A stretch of 64,000 nucleotides of DNA from JANWWM01 sp046292465 (GTDB lineage Bacteria; Bacteroidota; Chlorobiia; Chlorobiales; Thermochlorobacteraceae), in the NCBI GenBank assembly GCA_046292465.1, contig JBKBRB010000004.1, positions 128,949 to 192,948 on the forward strand, written 5' to 3'. This document shows positions 1 to 9,764 of the stretch, piece after piece. The position numbers were made by a program, and so were the translations under genes. The notes under the pieces are model-generated. The model was not told where the DNA came from, did no database searches, and saw only the letters and a program-made list of their open reading frames with translations. Position 1 is the stretch's first letter; every line of letters starts with the position of its first letter.

Positions 1-3000
1 TTTGCGAATGACAATATGGCTTTCAGTTTCTTCGCCTGTATTTTCATCGATCTGCATTGCCTTTACGGTTCGCACGTTTTCAAATTGAACAAGGCCATCG
101 AAGGCGGCTTTGATTTCGGTTTCAGAAATTCCGCCCTGCGCCGCACCACCTTGGTGGAAGGTGCGAAGCGTGAGCTGCGTGCCTGGCTCACCGATAGATT
201 GTGCGGCAATAACTCCGACGGCTTCACCGACATCAACGAGGCGGTTATTTGCCAAACTAGTACCATAACACATTGCGCAAATCCCTCGCCGCGTTTCGCA
301 GGTCAATACGGAGCGTATTGTTACCTCCACAATGCCAAGATTTTGCTCAATCATGGCTGAAAGTTCTTCATCAATCATTTGCCCTGCTTTAATGACCACC
401 TCGCCCGTGTTTGTGTCGATGACGTCTGCTGCTGCAATGCGTCCTTTCACGCGTTCGTGGAATTTGACTTTGTTTCCGGATTCTTCTTCGACTTGGCGGT
501 TGAGTGTAATACCGCGCTTTGTTCCGCAGTCGAGCTCGTTGACGATGACGTCCTGTGCCACGTCGTGCAGTCGGCGTGTCAGGTATCCAGCGTCTGCCGT
601 CTTCAATGAGGTATCTGAGAGCCCTTTTCTCGCGCCGTGCGTTGAAATGAAGTATTCCAGCACCGATAGCCCTTCTTTAAGGTTCGAGATAATTGGGTTC
701 TCGATGATTTCACCTGGCTGTCCCGACATGGATTTTTGCGGACGTGCAATCAAGCCGCGCATGCCTGTAAGCTGGCGCACCTGTTCGCGCGAGCCACGTG
801 CACCTGAATCCAGCATCATAAAGAGCGGATTGAATCCTTCTCGGTCTTTCTCGAGCGTGTTCAAGGCTTCGTTTGCAACAAGGTTCGTTACATTTTGCCA
901 CACATCCACGACCTTGTTATACTTTTCATTTTCTGTGATGAAACCGTCGCTGTATTCTTTAAGAATGCGGTTGTTCTTGGCTTGCGCCTCTTTGATGAGT
1001 TCATCTTTCTTCGTTGGGATAATCGCGTCGGAAAGCGCGACCGACAATCCGCCTTTCATGGCGTAGGTAAACCCCATCGTTTTAAGGTTGTCTAAGAACT
1101 CAACTGTTTGCACATTGCCCGCACTTTCAATCACTTTTGCAATTAGGTCACGCGAATCCTTCTTCTTGATGACGCGGTTGATGAAGCCAACTTGCGGTGG
1201 AATGATTTGATTGAGCAGCACGCGTCCAACGGTTGTTGCCAACATCTTCTTTTGTTTGAGTTGCTCTTTGAGCCATGCGCGTTTTCTTTCATCGGTAATC
1301 ATTTCAGTAGCTCGGTCAACATCGATTTTTTCATCGCGCTTGCCGTCGTAGCGGAGGAAAATGCGCGCGTGCAAGTCAACTTCGTTTTCATTGTAGGCAA
1401 TAATCACTTCCGACATGTCCGCAAAAATTCTACCTTCACCTTTTCGTCCTTTGGCTTCTTTGGTGATGTAGTAAATGCCAAGCACCATGTCTTGCGACGG
1501 CACAGTAACGGGTTTTCCTGTTGCAGGCAAAATGAGGTTATGTGCTGAAAGCATTAGCATAATGGCTTCCATCTGTGCTTCCATTGAGAGCGGAACATGG
1601 ACGGCCATTTGGTCGCCGTCGAAGTCGGCATTGAACGCTGTGCAGACAAGCGGGTGAATTTGAATGGCTTTTCCTTCGACCAAAACCGGCTGAAAGGCTT
1701 GAATGCCCAAGCGGTGCAGCGTGGGTGCGCGGTTGAGGAGCACTGGATGTCCGTCAATCACTTTCTCAAGCACGTCCCAAATTGCAGGGTCTTTGCGGTC
1801 AATCATTTTCTTGGCGGATTTCACCGATTTGGCTAAACCACGCTCAACCAATCGTCGAATAACGAACGGCTGGAAGAGTTCAATCGCCATATCTTTTGGC
1901 AATCCGCATTCGTGTAGTTTGAGTTCTGGTCCGACAACGATAACCGAGCGACCCGAATAATCTACGCGCTTGCCGAGCAGGTTTTGGCGGAAACGCCCTT
2001 GCTTACCTTTGAGCGAATCGGAAAGCGACTTCAAGGCACGGTTGCTTTCGCCAGATTTTATTGCGTTTGCTTTGCGCGAATTGTCGATGAGTGCATCGAC
2101 GGCTTCTTGCAACATTCGTTTTTCATTTCTCAAAATCACTTCGGGGGCTTTGATGTCGATGAGTTTTTTCAAACGGTTGTTGCGAATAATAACACGGCGA
2201 TAGAGGTCGTTCAAGTCCGATGTCGCAAACCGTCCGCCCTCGAGCGGCACGAGCGGACGCAATTCAGGTGGAATTACGGGGATGACTTCCATCACCATAT
2301 ACTCTGGCTTATTGCCTTCGTAGCGATACGGTTCGGGGGGTTCAAGCGAAAACTCTTCTTTTTTTTCAGATTTCTTTGAGGCAGGTTCATAGGAATTTCG
2401 GAACGCTTCAACCACTTTAAGACGCTTGAGCGCGTCGGCTCTTTTTTGTTCCGAGCCAGTAGTTTTGAGCGTTTCGCGCAGTTGCTTTGAAAGGTCGTCC
2501 AACGGCAATTTTTTAAGCAACAGTTTAATGGCTTCGCCACCCATTTTGGCTACGAATTTCCTTTCGTCGTCGTCATCAAGGTCTTGGTTGTCTTCATACT
2601 CGGAGATAATCTTGTAGTATTGGTCTTCGGTCAGGCGGTCCATGAACTTCAAACCTTGCCTTTCGCCGGGCTCGCCAGGGTTAATGACAACATAGACTTC
2701 GTAATAGATAATGCGTTCCAGTTCTTTGGTGGAAAGGTCCAGCAACGCTCCTAACTTACTTGGCACAGAACGGAAAAACCATGTGTGAACCACTGGCACG
2801 GCAAGCGAGATATGCCCCATACGCTCACGGCGGACAGATTTCGTTGTAACTTCTACGCCACAACGGTCGCAAACAATGCCTTTATAGCGGACGCGCTTAT
2901 ACTTGCCACAATAACACTCCCAATCTTTCGTCGGTCCAAAAATCTTTTCACACATCAACCCATCGCGCTCAGGCTTGTATGAACGGTAGTTGATAGTTTC

Positions 3001-3111
3001 GGGCTTCAACACTTCGCCGCGAGAACGCGCTAAGATGCTTTCAGGCGAAGCAATACTGATTTTTATCTTTGTGAAGTCGCGCTTGATGGTCGGTGAGCTT
3101 AGAAATGCCAT
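1..3111 (-). CDS. rpoC: DNA-directed RNA polymerase beta' subunit, 3' end cut by window edge
   Basis: Largest catalytic subunit of RNA polymerase. The frame opens with MAFLSSPTIK at the ATG at 3109-3111 and stays open to base 1, so about 1037 residues are present and the C-terminus lies outside the window. The N-terminal zinc ribbon is intact (Cys66, Cys68, Cys81, Cys84). The catalytic Mg-binding motif NADFDGDQ falls at about residues 494-501 (bases 1609-1632). It follows rpoB after a 143-base gap on the same strand, the usual rpoBC order. The 5' part is unmistakable and nothing is odd apart from the truncation by the window. Long plus-strand frames through this gene are codon-bias shadows. 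Confidence 0.98.
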   Translation of the reverse strand, partial: MAFLSSPTIKRDFTKIKISIASPESILARSRGEVLKPETINYRSYKPERDGLMCEKIFGPTKDWECYCGKYKRVRYKGIVCDRCGVEVTTKSVRRERMGHISLAVPVVHTWFFRSVPSKLGALLDLSTKELERIIYYEVYVVINPGEPGERQGLKFMDRLTEDQYYKIISEYEDNQDLDDDDERKFVAKMGGEAIKLLLKKLPLDDLSKQLRETLKTTGSEQKRADALKRLKVVEAFRNSYEPASKKSEKKEEFSLEPPEPYRYEGNKPEYMVMEVIPVIPPELRPLVPLEGGRFATSDLNDLYRRVIIRNNRLKKLIDIKAPEVILRNEKRMLQEAVDALIDNSRKANAIKSGESNRALKSLSDSLKGKQGRFRQNLLGKRVDYSGRSVIVVGPELKLHECGLPKDMAIELFQPFVIRRLVERGLAKSVKSAKKMIDRKDPAIWDVLEKVIDGHPVLLNRAPTLHRLGIQAFQPVLVEGKAIQIHPLVCTAFNADFDGDQMAVHVPLSMEAQMEAIMLMLSAHNLILPATGKPVTVPSQDMVLGIYYITKEAKGRKGEGRIFADMSEVIIAYNENEVDLHARIFLRYDGKRDEKIDVDRATEMITDERKRAWLKEQLKQKKMLATTVGRVLLNQIIPPQVGFINRVIKKKDSRDLIAKVIESAGNVQTVEFLDNLKTMGFTYAMKGGLSVALSDAIIPTKKDELIKEAQAKNNRILKEYSDGFITENEKYNKVVDVWQNVTNLVANEALNTLEKDREGFNPLFMMLDSGARGSREQVRQLTGMRGLIARPQKSMSGQPGEIIENPIISNLKEGLSVLEYFISTHGARKGLSDTSLKTADAGYLTRRLHDVAQDVIVNELDCGTKRGITLNRQVEEESGNKVKFHERVKGRIAAADVIDTNTGEVVIKAGQMIDEELSAMIEQNLGIVEVTIRSVLTCETRRGICAMCYGTSLANNRLVDVGEAVGVIAAQSIGEPGTQLTLRTFHQGGAAQGGISETEIKAAFDGLVQFENVRTVKAMQIDENTGEETESHIVIRK

Positions 3112-3254
3112 GTTGGCTTCTCCCTTCTCTGTGTTAGTGATTAGATTGTTATCGCTTTTGATGCCACCAGCTTTAAGGTTGACAGCATTTTGTCTTCCGC
3201 TTGTTTGAACATTCGTCAAAGTTGAACGAGGTCTATTATTTCAGCGGCTAATTA

Positions 3255-6200
3255 TCAGGGCACTTTGTCGTCGATGCGAATTTCGAGACCAAGCCCTTGC
3301 AACTCTCTTACCAGCACGTTGAATGACTCTGGCACGGAGGGTTCAGGTAGGTTTTGCCCCTTGACAATCGCTTCGTAAGTTCTCGTGCGACCGATGACGT
3401 CGTCAGATTTGACCGTGAGCATTTCTTGCAGAATGTTTGCCGCACCGTAGGCTTCCAACGCCCAAACTTCCATTTCTCCGAACCGCTGTCCGCCGAATTG
3501 CGCCTTACCACCGAGCGGTTGTTGCGTAATGAGCGAATAGGGACCTGTGGAGCGTGCGTGGATTTTATCGTCAACCAAGTGCGACAGTTTCAGCATGTAA
3601 ATGTATCCGACCGTTACCTCTTGGTCGAATTTTTCGCCAGTTTGTCCATCATACAAGGTAATTTTGCCGTTTGCAGGCAGTCCTGCTTCTTTTAATTTTT
3701 CCTCGACCTCTTCGTAGGTTGCACCGTCAAAAATTGGGGTGGCGAATTTCACGCCAAGTTTTTCTGCTGCCCACCCCAAGGCGGTTTCGAACAACTGCCC
3801 AATGTTCATGCGGCTTGGCACGCCGAGCGGATTGAGCACGATGTCGACAGGTGTTCCGTCTGCCATGAACGGCATATCTTCCACAGGAACAATTTTTCCG
3901 ACGACGCCCTTATTTCCGTGTCGCCCTGCCATTTTATCGCCAACTTGCAGTTTGCGCTTTTGAGCGACATACACTTTGGCGAGTTCTTCAATGCCCGGTT
4001 GGAGTTCATCGCCGACACTGATTTTATACTTTTCGTTCTCGAGCTCATCTTGCATCGCTTTAATACGTCGACGATATTCGTCTATCAATCGGCGGACGAT
4101 GTTGTTTGTTTTCGTGGATTCCACAAAGCCATTATCGATATCGAGTTTTTCAAGCCGGGCGATGTTCGCGAAATCTTTCAAGTTTTCGCGGTTGAACTTG
4201 ACACCTCTGCGGATTTCTGTTTCGCCTTTGTTGTTTTTGACGCCGATAGATTCTTTGTCGCCCAAATAATGCAAGAGACGATCCATGAACTTGTTTCGAA
4301 GTTCTGCTTCGCGTTTTTCGAATTCTTTCTCGAGTTTGGCAATGCGCACTTTTGGGTCTTCTGAAAGTTTTTTCTTTCGGCTGAAGAGTTTGGTTTTAAT
4401 CACGATGCCTTCCATGCCTGGCGGTGCGTGCAGCGACGCGTCTTTCACATCGCTCGACTTATCGCCGAAAATTGCACGTAGCAACTTCTCTTCTGGCGTC
4501 GGGTCTGTTTCGCCTTTGGGCGTAATTTTACCGATGAGAATATCTTTCTCTTTGACTTCTGCACCGACGCGAATAATGCCATTTTCATCAAGGTTTCGTA
4601 ATGCTTCTTCGCTGATGTTGTAGATATCGCGGGTGAATTGTTCTTCACCGCGTTTGGTATCGCGCACAGTCAGTTCAAACTCGTGAATATGAATTGAGGT
4701 ATAGACATCTTCCGCCACGAGTCGCTCCGAAACCACAATCGCATCTTCAAAGTTATAGCCGCGCCACGGCATGAATGCAACCAAGACATTTTTGCCGAGT
4801 GCCAATTCGCCATGGTCGGTCGATGAGCCGTCGGCAAGCACATCACCTTTTCGGACACGTTGCCCTTCTGAAACAATTGGCTTTTGATTGACACACGTGT
4901 CTTGGTTAGAGCGGAAAAACTTCGTGAGCTTGTAAGTTTTCAGCGTTTCATTAACATCAATGAGCGAACCTTCTTCTTCTTCATCGATGCGTTGGTCGTA
5001 GCGAACGGTGATTTCCGTAGCACTGACGGATTCAACGACCCCGTTTCCTTCGGCGATAATCATCGTGCGTGAATCGCGTGCCACTTTGGCTTCGAGCCCT
5101 GTTCCGACAAGCGGCGCTTCTGCACGCAAGAGTGGCACGGCTTGGCGTTGCATGTTCGAGCCCATCAAAGCACGGTTGGCATCGTCGTGCTCGAGGAAAG
5201 GAATAAGTGCCGCCGCTGCACTTACAATTTGATTGGGCGCAACGTCCATGTAATCGACTTCTCCGGCTTCGACAAGCGGATAGTCGCCACGTTTGCGCGC
5301 TTGCACTCGTTCTTCAGCAATTCTTCCGTTTTTGTTCAGTGGAATGGTGGCTGGAACTGTAATTTTGTTCTCTTCGTCTTCCGCTGAAAGATAGACAACT
5401 TTGTTTTCCGGCACGCCGTTTTTCACTGGACGATACGGCGTTTCAATGAATCCCTTCGGATTAATTTCCGCATAAATGCAGAACGATGAAATCAGACCGA
5501 TGTTTGGACCTTCTGGCGTTTCAATCGGACAAAGGCGACCGTAGTGGGTATAGTGCACATCTCGCACCTCGAAGCCAGCTCGCTCACGCGTTAGCCCACC
5601 TGGACCCAACGCCGATGTTCTACGCTTGTTTGTCAGCTCCGCAAGCGGATTCGTTTGGTCCATAAATTGCGACAGTTGGCTTGTGCCAAAGAACGACGCA
5701 ATAACGCTTGTTACTGTTCTGGCATTGACTAAGTCCGATGGTGTGATTTTTTCGGCATCGCGTTGGCTCAACTTTTCTTTGATGTTTTTTCCCATTCGCG
5801 CAAACCCCACCAGAAATTGTCCTGCCAGTTGCTCACCGACACTGCGAACCCGACGGTTGGAAAGGTGGTCGACATCGTCAACTTCTACTTTTCCATTGAC
5901 GAGGCGAATGAGGTAATACATAATCGCTATAATGTCGTAGTGCGTCAGCACAGTGATTTCCGAATTGACGCCTTCCTTCCCTTTCTCAAAACTTATCGTG
6001 CCAATCGTCTCGGAAAGTTTATCAAAAATGGCTTTAAGTTCAGGGTCTTTTTTGACGACATTATGCAGTTCCTTGAAGTCATTGAGCAATTTCTTATTGA
6101 TACGGTAACGCCCAACATCCCCCAAATCATATTTCTTGTTGTTGAAAAAGGTGCGTTCCAAGAGCCCACGTGCCGATTCTATGTCAGGCGCCTCGTTAGA

Positions 6201-7169
6201 GCGCAGTTCGCGATAAATTTGCTCTAAGGCTTCCGTCTCGGTTTTGGATTCATCTTTGGCAAGGGTTGTTGAAATGATGGATTTATCCAACGCATCGTCT
6301 TTATCGTTACGACAGACCTTGACTCGCTTAATGCCGTTGTCCATAAGGAACTCAATTTCAGACACTCCAATCACTGTGCCTGCGGGCATCACTTCACCTG
6401 TTTCAGGATTGATGATATCGTTAGCAAGCTGACGGTCTAAAAGATGCTCGTTCTCTTCAACTGTTTTTTTCACCTCAAATTCCTCGAGAAGCTCAAAGAG
6501 CCTTAGAATATCCTCGTTGCGTGCAAAGCCAATCGCGCGAAGGAGCGTTGTCGCCAAAAATTTCTTCTTTTGGTCAACATACACATACAGCATGTTGTTA
6601 ATATCCGTCTGAAACTCAATCCATGAGCCACGCAGCGGGACGATTTTTGCCGAGTACATTTTCTTTCCATTGGGGTGTGTGGCTTCGGAGAAAACCACGC
6701 CAGGCGAGCGATGCAGTTGCGCTACAATTACCCGTTCCGCACCATTGATGATGAACGTGCCTCGCTCCGTCATGTAAGGGATTTTCCCTAGATACACTTC
6801 TTGCTCAATGGTTTCTTTCCACTCTGTTTCCTCTGGCTCGTCTTTGAGCGAAAGGCGCAGTCTGGCTTTGAGCGTAACTTCGTAAGTCAATCCGCGTTCA
6901 ATGCACTCTTCAACCGTGTAGCGAGGCTTATCAATCGAGTAGCTCTTGTATTCCAACAAGTAGAGCCCACGCGTGTCAGTTATAGGAAAACTTTGTCGCA
7001 GCACATTCTCAAGCCCAATGTTTTGACGGCGCTCAGGTTGCACATCGTCCTGTAAAAACGCTTTGAATGAATCTAACTGAACTTTGAGAAGATCTGGCGG
7101 CTCGACAATCAGTGGAAGTTTTGAGAAGGAAATTCTCTCGTTTTTCTTTTTCGTGGTCTTTCTGTTCAC
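3255..7169 (-). CDS. rpoB: DNA-directed RNA polymerase beta subunit
   Basis: Second catalytic subunit of RNA polymerase, about 1304 residues from the chosen start. The rifampicin-pocket segment is clear (FFGTSQLSQFMDQTNPLAEL, then NKRRTSALGPGGLTRERAG). The C-terminal part carries GRHGNKGVVGKI and the terminal clamp-contact segment with KGQNLPEPSVPESFNVL. The open frame extends 5' to a TTG at 7268, but those 33 residues (MVLDHCF...) have no RpoB character. The GTG at 7167-7169 begins VNRKTTKKKNERISF and has a GAGGGA Shine-Dalgarno five bases upstream, so I prefer it. It is preceded by a strong hairpin that separates it from rplL, as in many rplJL-rpoBC operons. Confidence 0.97.
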   Translation of the reverse strand: MNRKTTKKKNERISFSKLPLIVEPPDLLKVQLDSFKAFLQDDVQPERRQNIGLENVLRQSFPITDTRGLYLLEYKSYSIDKPRYTVEECIERGLTYEVTLKARLRLSLKDEPEETEWKETIEQEVYLGKIPYMTERGTFIINGAERVIVAQLHRSPGVVFSEATHPNGKKMYSAKIVPLRGSWIEFQTDINNMLYVYVDQKKKFLATTLLRAIGFARNEDILRLFELLEEFEVKKTVEENEHLLDRQLANDIINPETGEVMPAGTVIGVSEIEFLMDNGIKRVKVCRNDKDDALDKSIISTTLAKDESKTETEALEQIYRELRSNEAPDIESARGLLERTFFNNKKYDLGDVGRYRINKKLLNDFKELHNVVKKDPELKAIFDKLSETIGTISFEKGKEGVNSEITVLTHYDIIAIMYYLIRLVNGKVEVDDVDHLSNRRVRSVGEQLAGQFLVGFARMGKNIKEKLSQRDAEKITPSDLVNARTVTSVIASFFGTSQLSQFMDQTNPLAELTNKRRTSALGPGGLTRERAGFEVRDVHYTHYGRLCPIETPEGPNIGLISSFCIYAEINPKGFIETPYRPVKNGVPENKVVYLSAEDEENKITVPATIPLNKNGRIAEERVQARKRGDYPLVEAGEVDYMDVAPNQIVSAAAALIPFLEHDDANRALMGSNMQRQAVPLLRAEAPLVGTGLEAKVARDSRTMIIAEGNGVVESVSATEITVRYDQRIDEEEEGSLIDVNETLKTYKLTKFFRSNQDTCVNQKPIVSEGQRVRKGDVLADGSSTDHGELALGKNVLVAFMPWRGYNFEDAIVVSERLVAEDVYTSIHIHEFELTVRDTKRGEEQFTRDIYNISEEALRNLDENGIIRVGAEVKEKDILIGKITPKGETDPTPEEKLLRAIFGDKSSDVKDASLHAPPGMEGIVIKTKLFSRKKKLSEDPKVRIAKLEKEFEKREAELRNKFMDRLLHYLGDKESIGVKNNKGETEIRRGVKFNRENLKDFANIARLEKLDIDNGFVESTKTNNIVRRLIDEYRRRIKAMQDELENEKYKISVGDELQPGIEELAKVYVAQKRKLQVGDKMAGRHGNKGVVGKIVPVEDMPFMADGTPVDIVLNPLGVPSRMNIGQLFETALGWAAEKLGVKFATPIFDGATYEEVEEKLKEAGLPANGKITLYDGQTGEKFDQEVTVGYIYMLKLSHLVDDKIHARSTGPYSLITQQPLGGKAQFGGQRFGEMEVWALEAYGAANILQEMLTVKSDDVIGRTRTYEAIVKGQNLPEPSVPESFNVLVRELQGLGLEIRIDDKVP

Positions 7170-7172
7170 GAT

Positions 7173-7178
7173 TCCCTC
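7173..7178 (-). promoter_or_regulatory. Shine-Dalgarno deciding the GTG start of rpoB
   Basis: On the minus strand GAGGGA stands a few bases before the GTG at 7167-7169. The alternative TTG at 7268 has no purine-rich element upstream, so this site decides the start choice. Confidence 0.6.
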
Positions 7179-7417
7179 GCTTTTGGAAAGGTTTGGTAAG
7201 GTTTCTTTTGGGACGATTTTAACTAAACAGGCGATAGAACTGTTGTCAAAGCAGTGGTCTAAAACCAAGGTTTTGCGCCCAGACGTTCCATCGGTTCATT
7301 TTTTGATGATATGAGTCCTTGAATCCAGCATCTTTTCGCCTTTTAACAACGACCTTCTTTCGCGCAACTTTTGGAATAGATTTGTATTGGTTGAATCGGC
7401 GAAATACGAAAATAGCG

Positions 7418-7451
7418 AAAGCCCCGCCTCTAATTTGAGAGGTGGAGCTTT
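7418..7451 (-). terminator. Strong hairpin (attenuator or processing site) between rplL and rpoB
   Basis: Arms AAAGCCCCGCCTCT (7418-7431) and AGAGGTGGAGCTTT (7438-7451) pair over 14 positions around a 6-base loop, with one mismatch and one G-U pair in the minus-strand RNA. The minus-strand 3' side reads GGGGCUUU then CGCUAUUUU, a weak U-tract suggesting partial termination. An attenuator between rplL and rpoB is established in E. coli; the same role here is inferred from position and structure. Confidence 0.7.
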
Positions 7452-7476
7452 GCCATTAAAACGGTAAGGTCAGCAA

Positions 7477-7869
7477 TTACTTGATTTCGACTTCCGCACC
7501 AGCGTCACGGAGCTCCTTTGCCAATTTTTCCGCATCTGCCTTTGGTATGCCTTCCTTGACAGGTTTCGGTGCGCCATCGACAAGGTCTTTGGCTTCTTTA
7601 AGTCCGAGATTCGTTGCGGCACGCACAACCTTAATGACATTGATTTTATTTGCGCCACCGCTTTTGAGAATGACGTCAAATTCGGTCTTTTCTTCAGCGG
7701 GTGCAGCAGGTGCAGCGCCACCTGCAGCTGCGCTAGGCATTACGCCCCCCATCATCACAGGCGCAGATGCCGTTACGCCGAATTTCGCCTCGAGAGCCTT
7801 GACCAATTCTGCGGCTTCGGTGAGCGTTAATTTACCAATCTCCTCAACGAGTGTGTCGACTGATGCCAT
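7477..7869 (-). CDS. rplL: 50S ribosomal protein L7/L12
   Basis: Stalk protein that recruits translational GTPases to the ribosome. The 130-residue product starts MASVDTLVEEIGKLTL. It has the N-terminal dimerisation helices, an Ala/Pro-rich hinge (about residues 36-54) and a typical C-terminal domain (KTEFDVILKSGGANKINVIK..., KEAKDLVDGAPKPVKEG). The open frame extends 12 residues upstream (MPKHKFERKRNN), but the ATG at 7867-7869 matches the family start and has AAGGA upstream. It lies directly downstream of rplJ and probably shares its transcript. Confidence 0.97.
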   Translation of the reverse strand: MASVDTLVEEIGKLTLTEAAELVKALEAKFGVTASAPVMMGGVMPSAAAGGAAPAAPAEEKTEFDVILKSGGANKINVIKVVRAATNLGLKEAKDLVDGAPKPVKEGIPKADAEKLAKELRDAGAEVEIK

Positions 7870-7970
7870 GTTGTTTCTTTTCCTTTCAAATTTGTGTTTC
7901 GGCAATGTTAGAAGCGAACACTGCCTAAAAAGTTAAGTTGTTTGAGTGCGTAATAATTAAAACTTATCGT

Positions 7971-8498
7971 TCACGCTTGTGATGCCTTTTGCTTCGCAAT
8001 TTGGTCGAGCACATTGACGAGATTTCTCATCACGGCATGGATAGTGCATGGCACGCCTGCAACAAGCGTATTGACAGTACCAATCGCGCGCGCAATATTT
8101 TCTGCCTTGGTGAGCATTCCTGCAACCTCATTGAGTTGCTTGCTCTCGAAAACAACTCCGTCAATTGTTGCCGCCTTGAACTTCAACTTTTCGTTTTCAG
8201 ACGCGAACTTCTTGATGATTTTTGCAGGCGCAATTGGGTCCTCATATGAAAAAGCTAGTCCTGTTGAATTTTTCAGTGCAGAGAAAATCTTGTCGCTCAC
8301 TTTCGCTTCTTGCATTGCTTTTTTAATCAAGGTGTTTTTAACGACCCGATATTCAATGCCTGCTTTGCGAAATTCGTTGCGAAGATTACTAATTTCTTCG
8401 ACTGTCAGACCTGTGAAATCCGTCAGATATACCCCTTGTGCTTTTTTGAGTTTTTCGGCGACGGACGCAATTACTTTTTCTTTTTGCTCTCTTTTCAT
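7971..8498 (-). CDS. rplJ: 50S ribosomal protein L10
   Basis: Stalk base protein that binds 23S rRNA and anchors L7/L12 dimers. 175 residues, starting MKREQKEKVIASVAEKL. The L10 core YLTDFTGLTVEEISNLR and YRVVKNTLIKKAM is intact. The ATG at 8498 has GGAAGG upstream. Only 21 bases separate it from the rplA stop, too little for the long L10-binding leader seen in E. coli, so any L10 autoregulation would have to use another site. Confidence 0.97.
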   Translation of the reverse strand: MKREQKEKVIASVAEKLKKAQGVYLTDFTGLTVEEISNLRNEFRKAGIEYRVVKNTLIKKAMQEAKVSDKIFSALKNSTGLAFSYEDPIAPAKIIKKFASENEKLKFKAATIDGVVFESKQLNEVAGMLTKAENIARAIGTVNTLVAGVPCTIHAVMRNLVNVLDQIAKQKASQA

Positions 8499-8519
8499 GG
8501 TTGTTTTCCTTCCACAATT

Positions 8520-9209
8520 TTACAGTGTAATTTCGTCGCGCTTAATTTTCACACTGGGCGACATTGTGCTGGAAAGATACACCGACTTGATGTATTGACC
8601 TTTTGCTGCCGACGGCTTTGCGCGAAGCACCGCATCTAAAAAGGCTTTCACATTCTCGGTTAGTTTCACTTCATCAAACGACATTTTGCCGACACCTGCA
8701 TGCACGATTCCTGCTTTATCCACGCGAAACTCAATTTTACCCGACTTCACCTCTTTGACCGCTTTTGCAACATCCATTGTTACCGTTCCCGATTTTGGAT
8801 TCGGCATCAAGCCACGAGGACCAAGCACTTTCCCTAACTTCCCCACTTCAGCCATCGTGTCCGGCGTTGCAATAATTACATCGACATCCGTCCATCCGCC
8901 TTGAATTTTCTCGACGAATTCAGTTAAGCCGACATAGTCTGCTCCTGCATCTTTGGCTTCTTGCTCTTTGTTTGCTTTGCACATCACGAGCACACGCACG
9001 CTTTTTCCAATGCCGTGTGGCAGGACCACTGTGCCGCGCACGATTTGGTCAGCATGCTTTGGGTCAACGCCAAGACGCACTGCGATATCGAGCGTTGCGT
9101 CAAACTTTGTGTTTGAGATTTCTTTGAGCTTCGCAATCGCCTCCGCAACCGTGTATTCCGCATTAGGCGTTAGCTTCGCAAGTGCCGCTTTGTATTTCTT
9201 TCCTGCCAT
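8520..9209 (-). CDS. rplA: 50S ribosomal protein L1
   Basis: L1 stalk protein, an rRNA binder and often a translational repressor of its own operon. 229 residues, starting MAGKKYKAALAKL. The family signature KVLGPRGLMPNPKSGTV is intact (roughly residues 128-144). It follows rplK after a 71-base gap that contains a small stem-loop (9240-9267), a possible L1 mRNA site. Confidence 0.97.
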   Translation of the reverse strand: MAGKKYKAALAKLTPNAEYTVAEAIAKLKEISNTKFDATLDIAVRLGVDPKHADQIVRGTVVLPHGIGKSVRVLVMCKANKEQEAKDAGADYVGLTEFVEKIQGGWTDVDVIIATPDTMAEVGKLGKVLGPRGLMPNPKSGTVTMDVAKAVKEVKSGKIEFRVDKAGIVHAGVGKMSFDEVKLTENVKAFLDAVLRAKPSAAKGQYIKSVYLSSTMSPSVKIKRDEITL

Positions 9210-9239
9210 TGTAATTGAAGATTGTGGTTGAATAAAAAC

Positions 9240-9267
9240 GATGCAGGTCTATTTTGTGCTCTGCATC
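9240..9267 (-). promoter_or_regulatory. Stem-loop in the rplK-rplA gap, possible L1 operator
   Basis: Perfect 7-base arms GATGCAG (9240-9246) and CTGCATC (9261-9267) enclose a 14-base loop between the rplK stop and the rplA start. L1 is known to repress L11-L1 mRNAs by binding a helix-internal-loop structure. Identity as an L1 site is only inferred from its location; I do not see the full consensus. Confidence 0.3.
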
Positions 9268-9280
9268 TCCCACTAAATAA

Positions 9281-9706
9281 TTAGTCTACAACGGTAATAC
9301 CCATGCTTCTCGCCGTGCCTTCAATCATCGAGATTGCTGACTCTAACTTCGTCGTGTTGAGGTCGGGCATTTTCAGTTCGGCGATTTTCTTAATCTGGGA
9401 TTTGGTTACCTGCGCAACTTTATTTCGGTTGGGCTGCGCGGAGCCCTTTTCAATTTTCGCTTCTTTCAAGAGCAAAACCGATGCCGGCGGCGTTTTAGTG
9501 ATAAAGGTAAAGGACTTATCGGAGTATACCGTAATCACCACTGGAATAATTAAACCCTGTTGTGATGCGGTTCTTGCGTTGAATTGTTTGCAAAACTCCA
9601 TAATGTTGACGCCCTTTTGACCGAGCGCAGGACCGACAGGCGGGGCAGGATTTGCCGCCCCTGCGGGAATTTGAAGTTTGATGAATCCCGTTACTTTCTT
9701 TGCCAT
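9281..9706 (-). CDS. rplK: 50S ribosomal protein L11
   Basis: Part of the GTPase-associated centre. 141 residues, starting MAKKVTGFIKLQIPAG. The Pro-rich N-terminal PAPPVGPALGQKGVNIMEFC and the C-terminal rRNA-binding signature region ending GTARSMGITVVD are canonical. It sits between nusG and rplA in the standard order. Confidence 0.97.
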   Translation of the reverse strand: MAKKVTGFIKLQIPAGAANPAPPVGPALGQKGVNIMEFCKQFNARTASQQGLIIPVVITVYSDKSFTFITKTPPASVLLLKEAKIEKGSAQPNRNKVAQVTKSQIKKIAELKMPDLNTTKLESAISMIEGTARSMGITVVD

Positions 9707-9764
9707 TGTTATTCGGTGTCAGATTGTATGCGAAAATTTGTTGAGTCTGGCGGTGTGCTTGCCT

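Larger units (their letters stand above)
7170..7476 (-). other. rplL-rpoB intergenic leader
   Basis: A 307-base gap inside the ribosomal protein/RNA polymerase operon. It holds the hairpin at 7418-7451, the preferred rpoB ribosome binding site, and an open but unrecognisable in-frame extension upstream of the rpoB GTG. I see no small gene in it. Confidence 0.6.

Noticed and set aside
332..1066. 244-codon plus-strand open frame opposite rpoC
   Set aside because: It lies wholly inside conserved rpoC coding on the other strand, has a skewed composition and no recognisable motifs; a codon-bias shadow.
7170..7268. Upstream TTG start for rpoB
   Set aside because: No ribosome binding site and no conserved sequence; the GTG at 7167-7169 has a good one.
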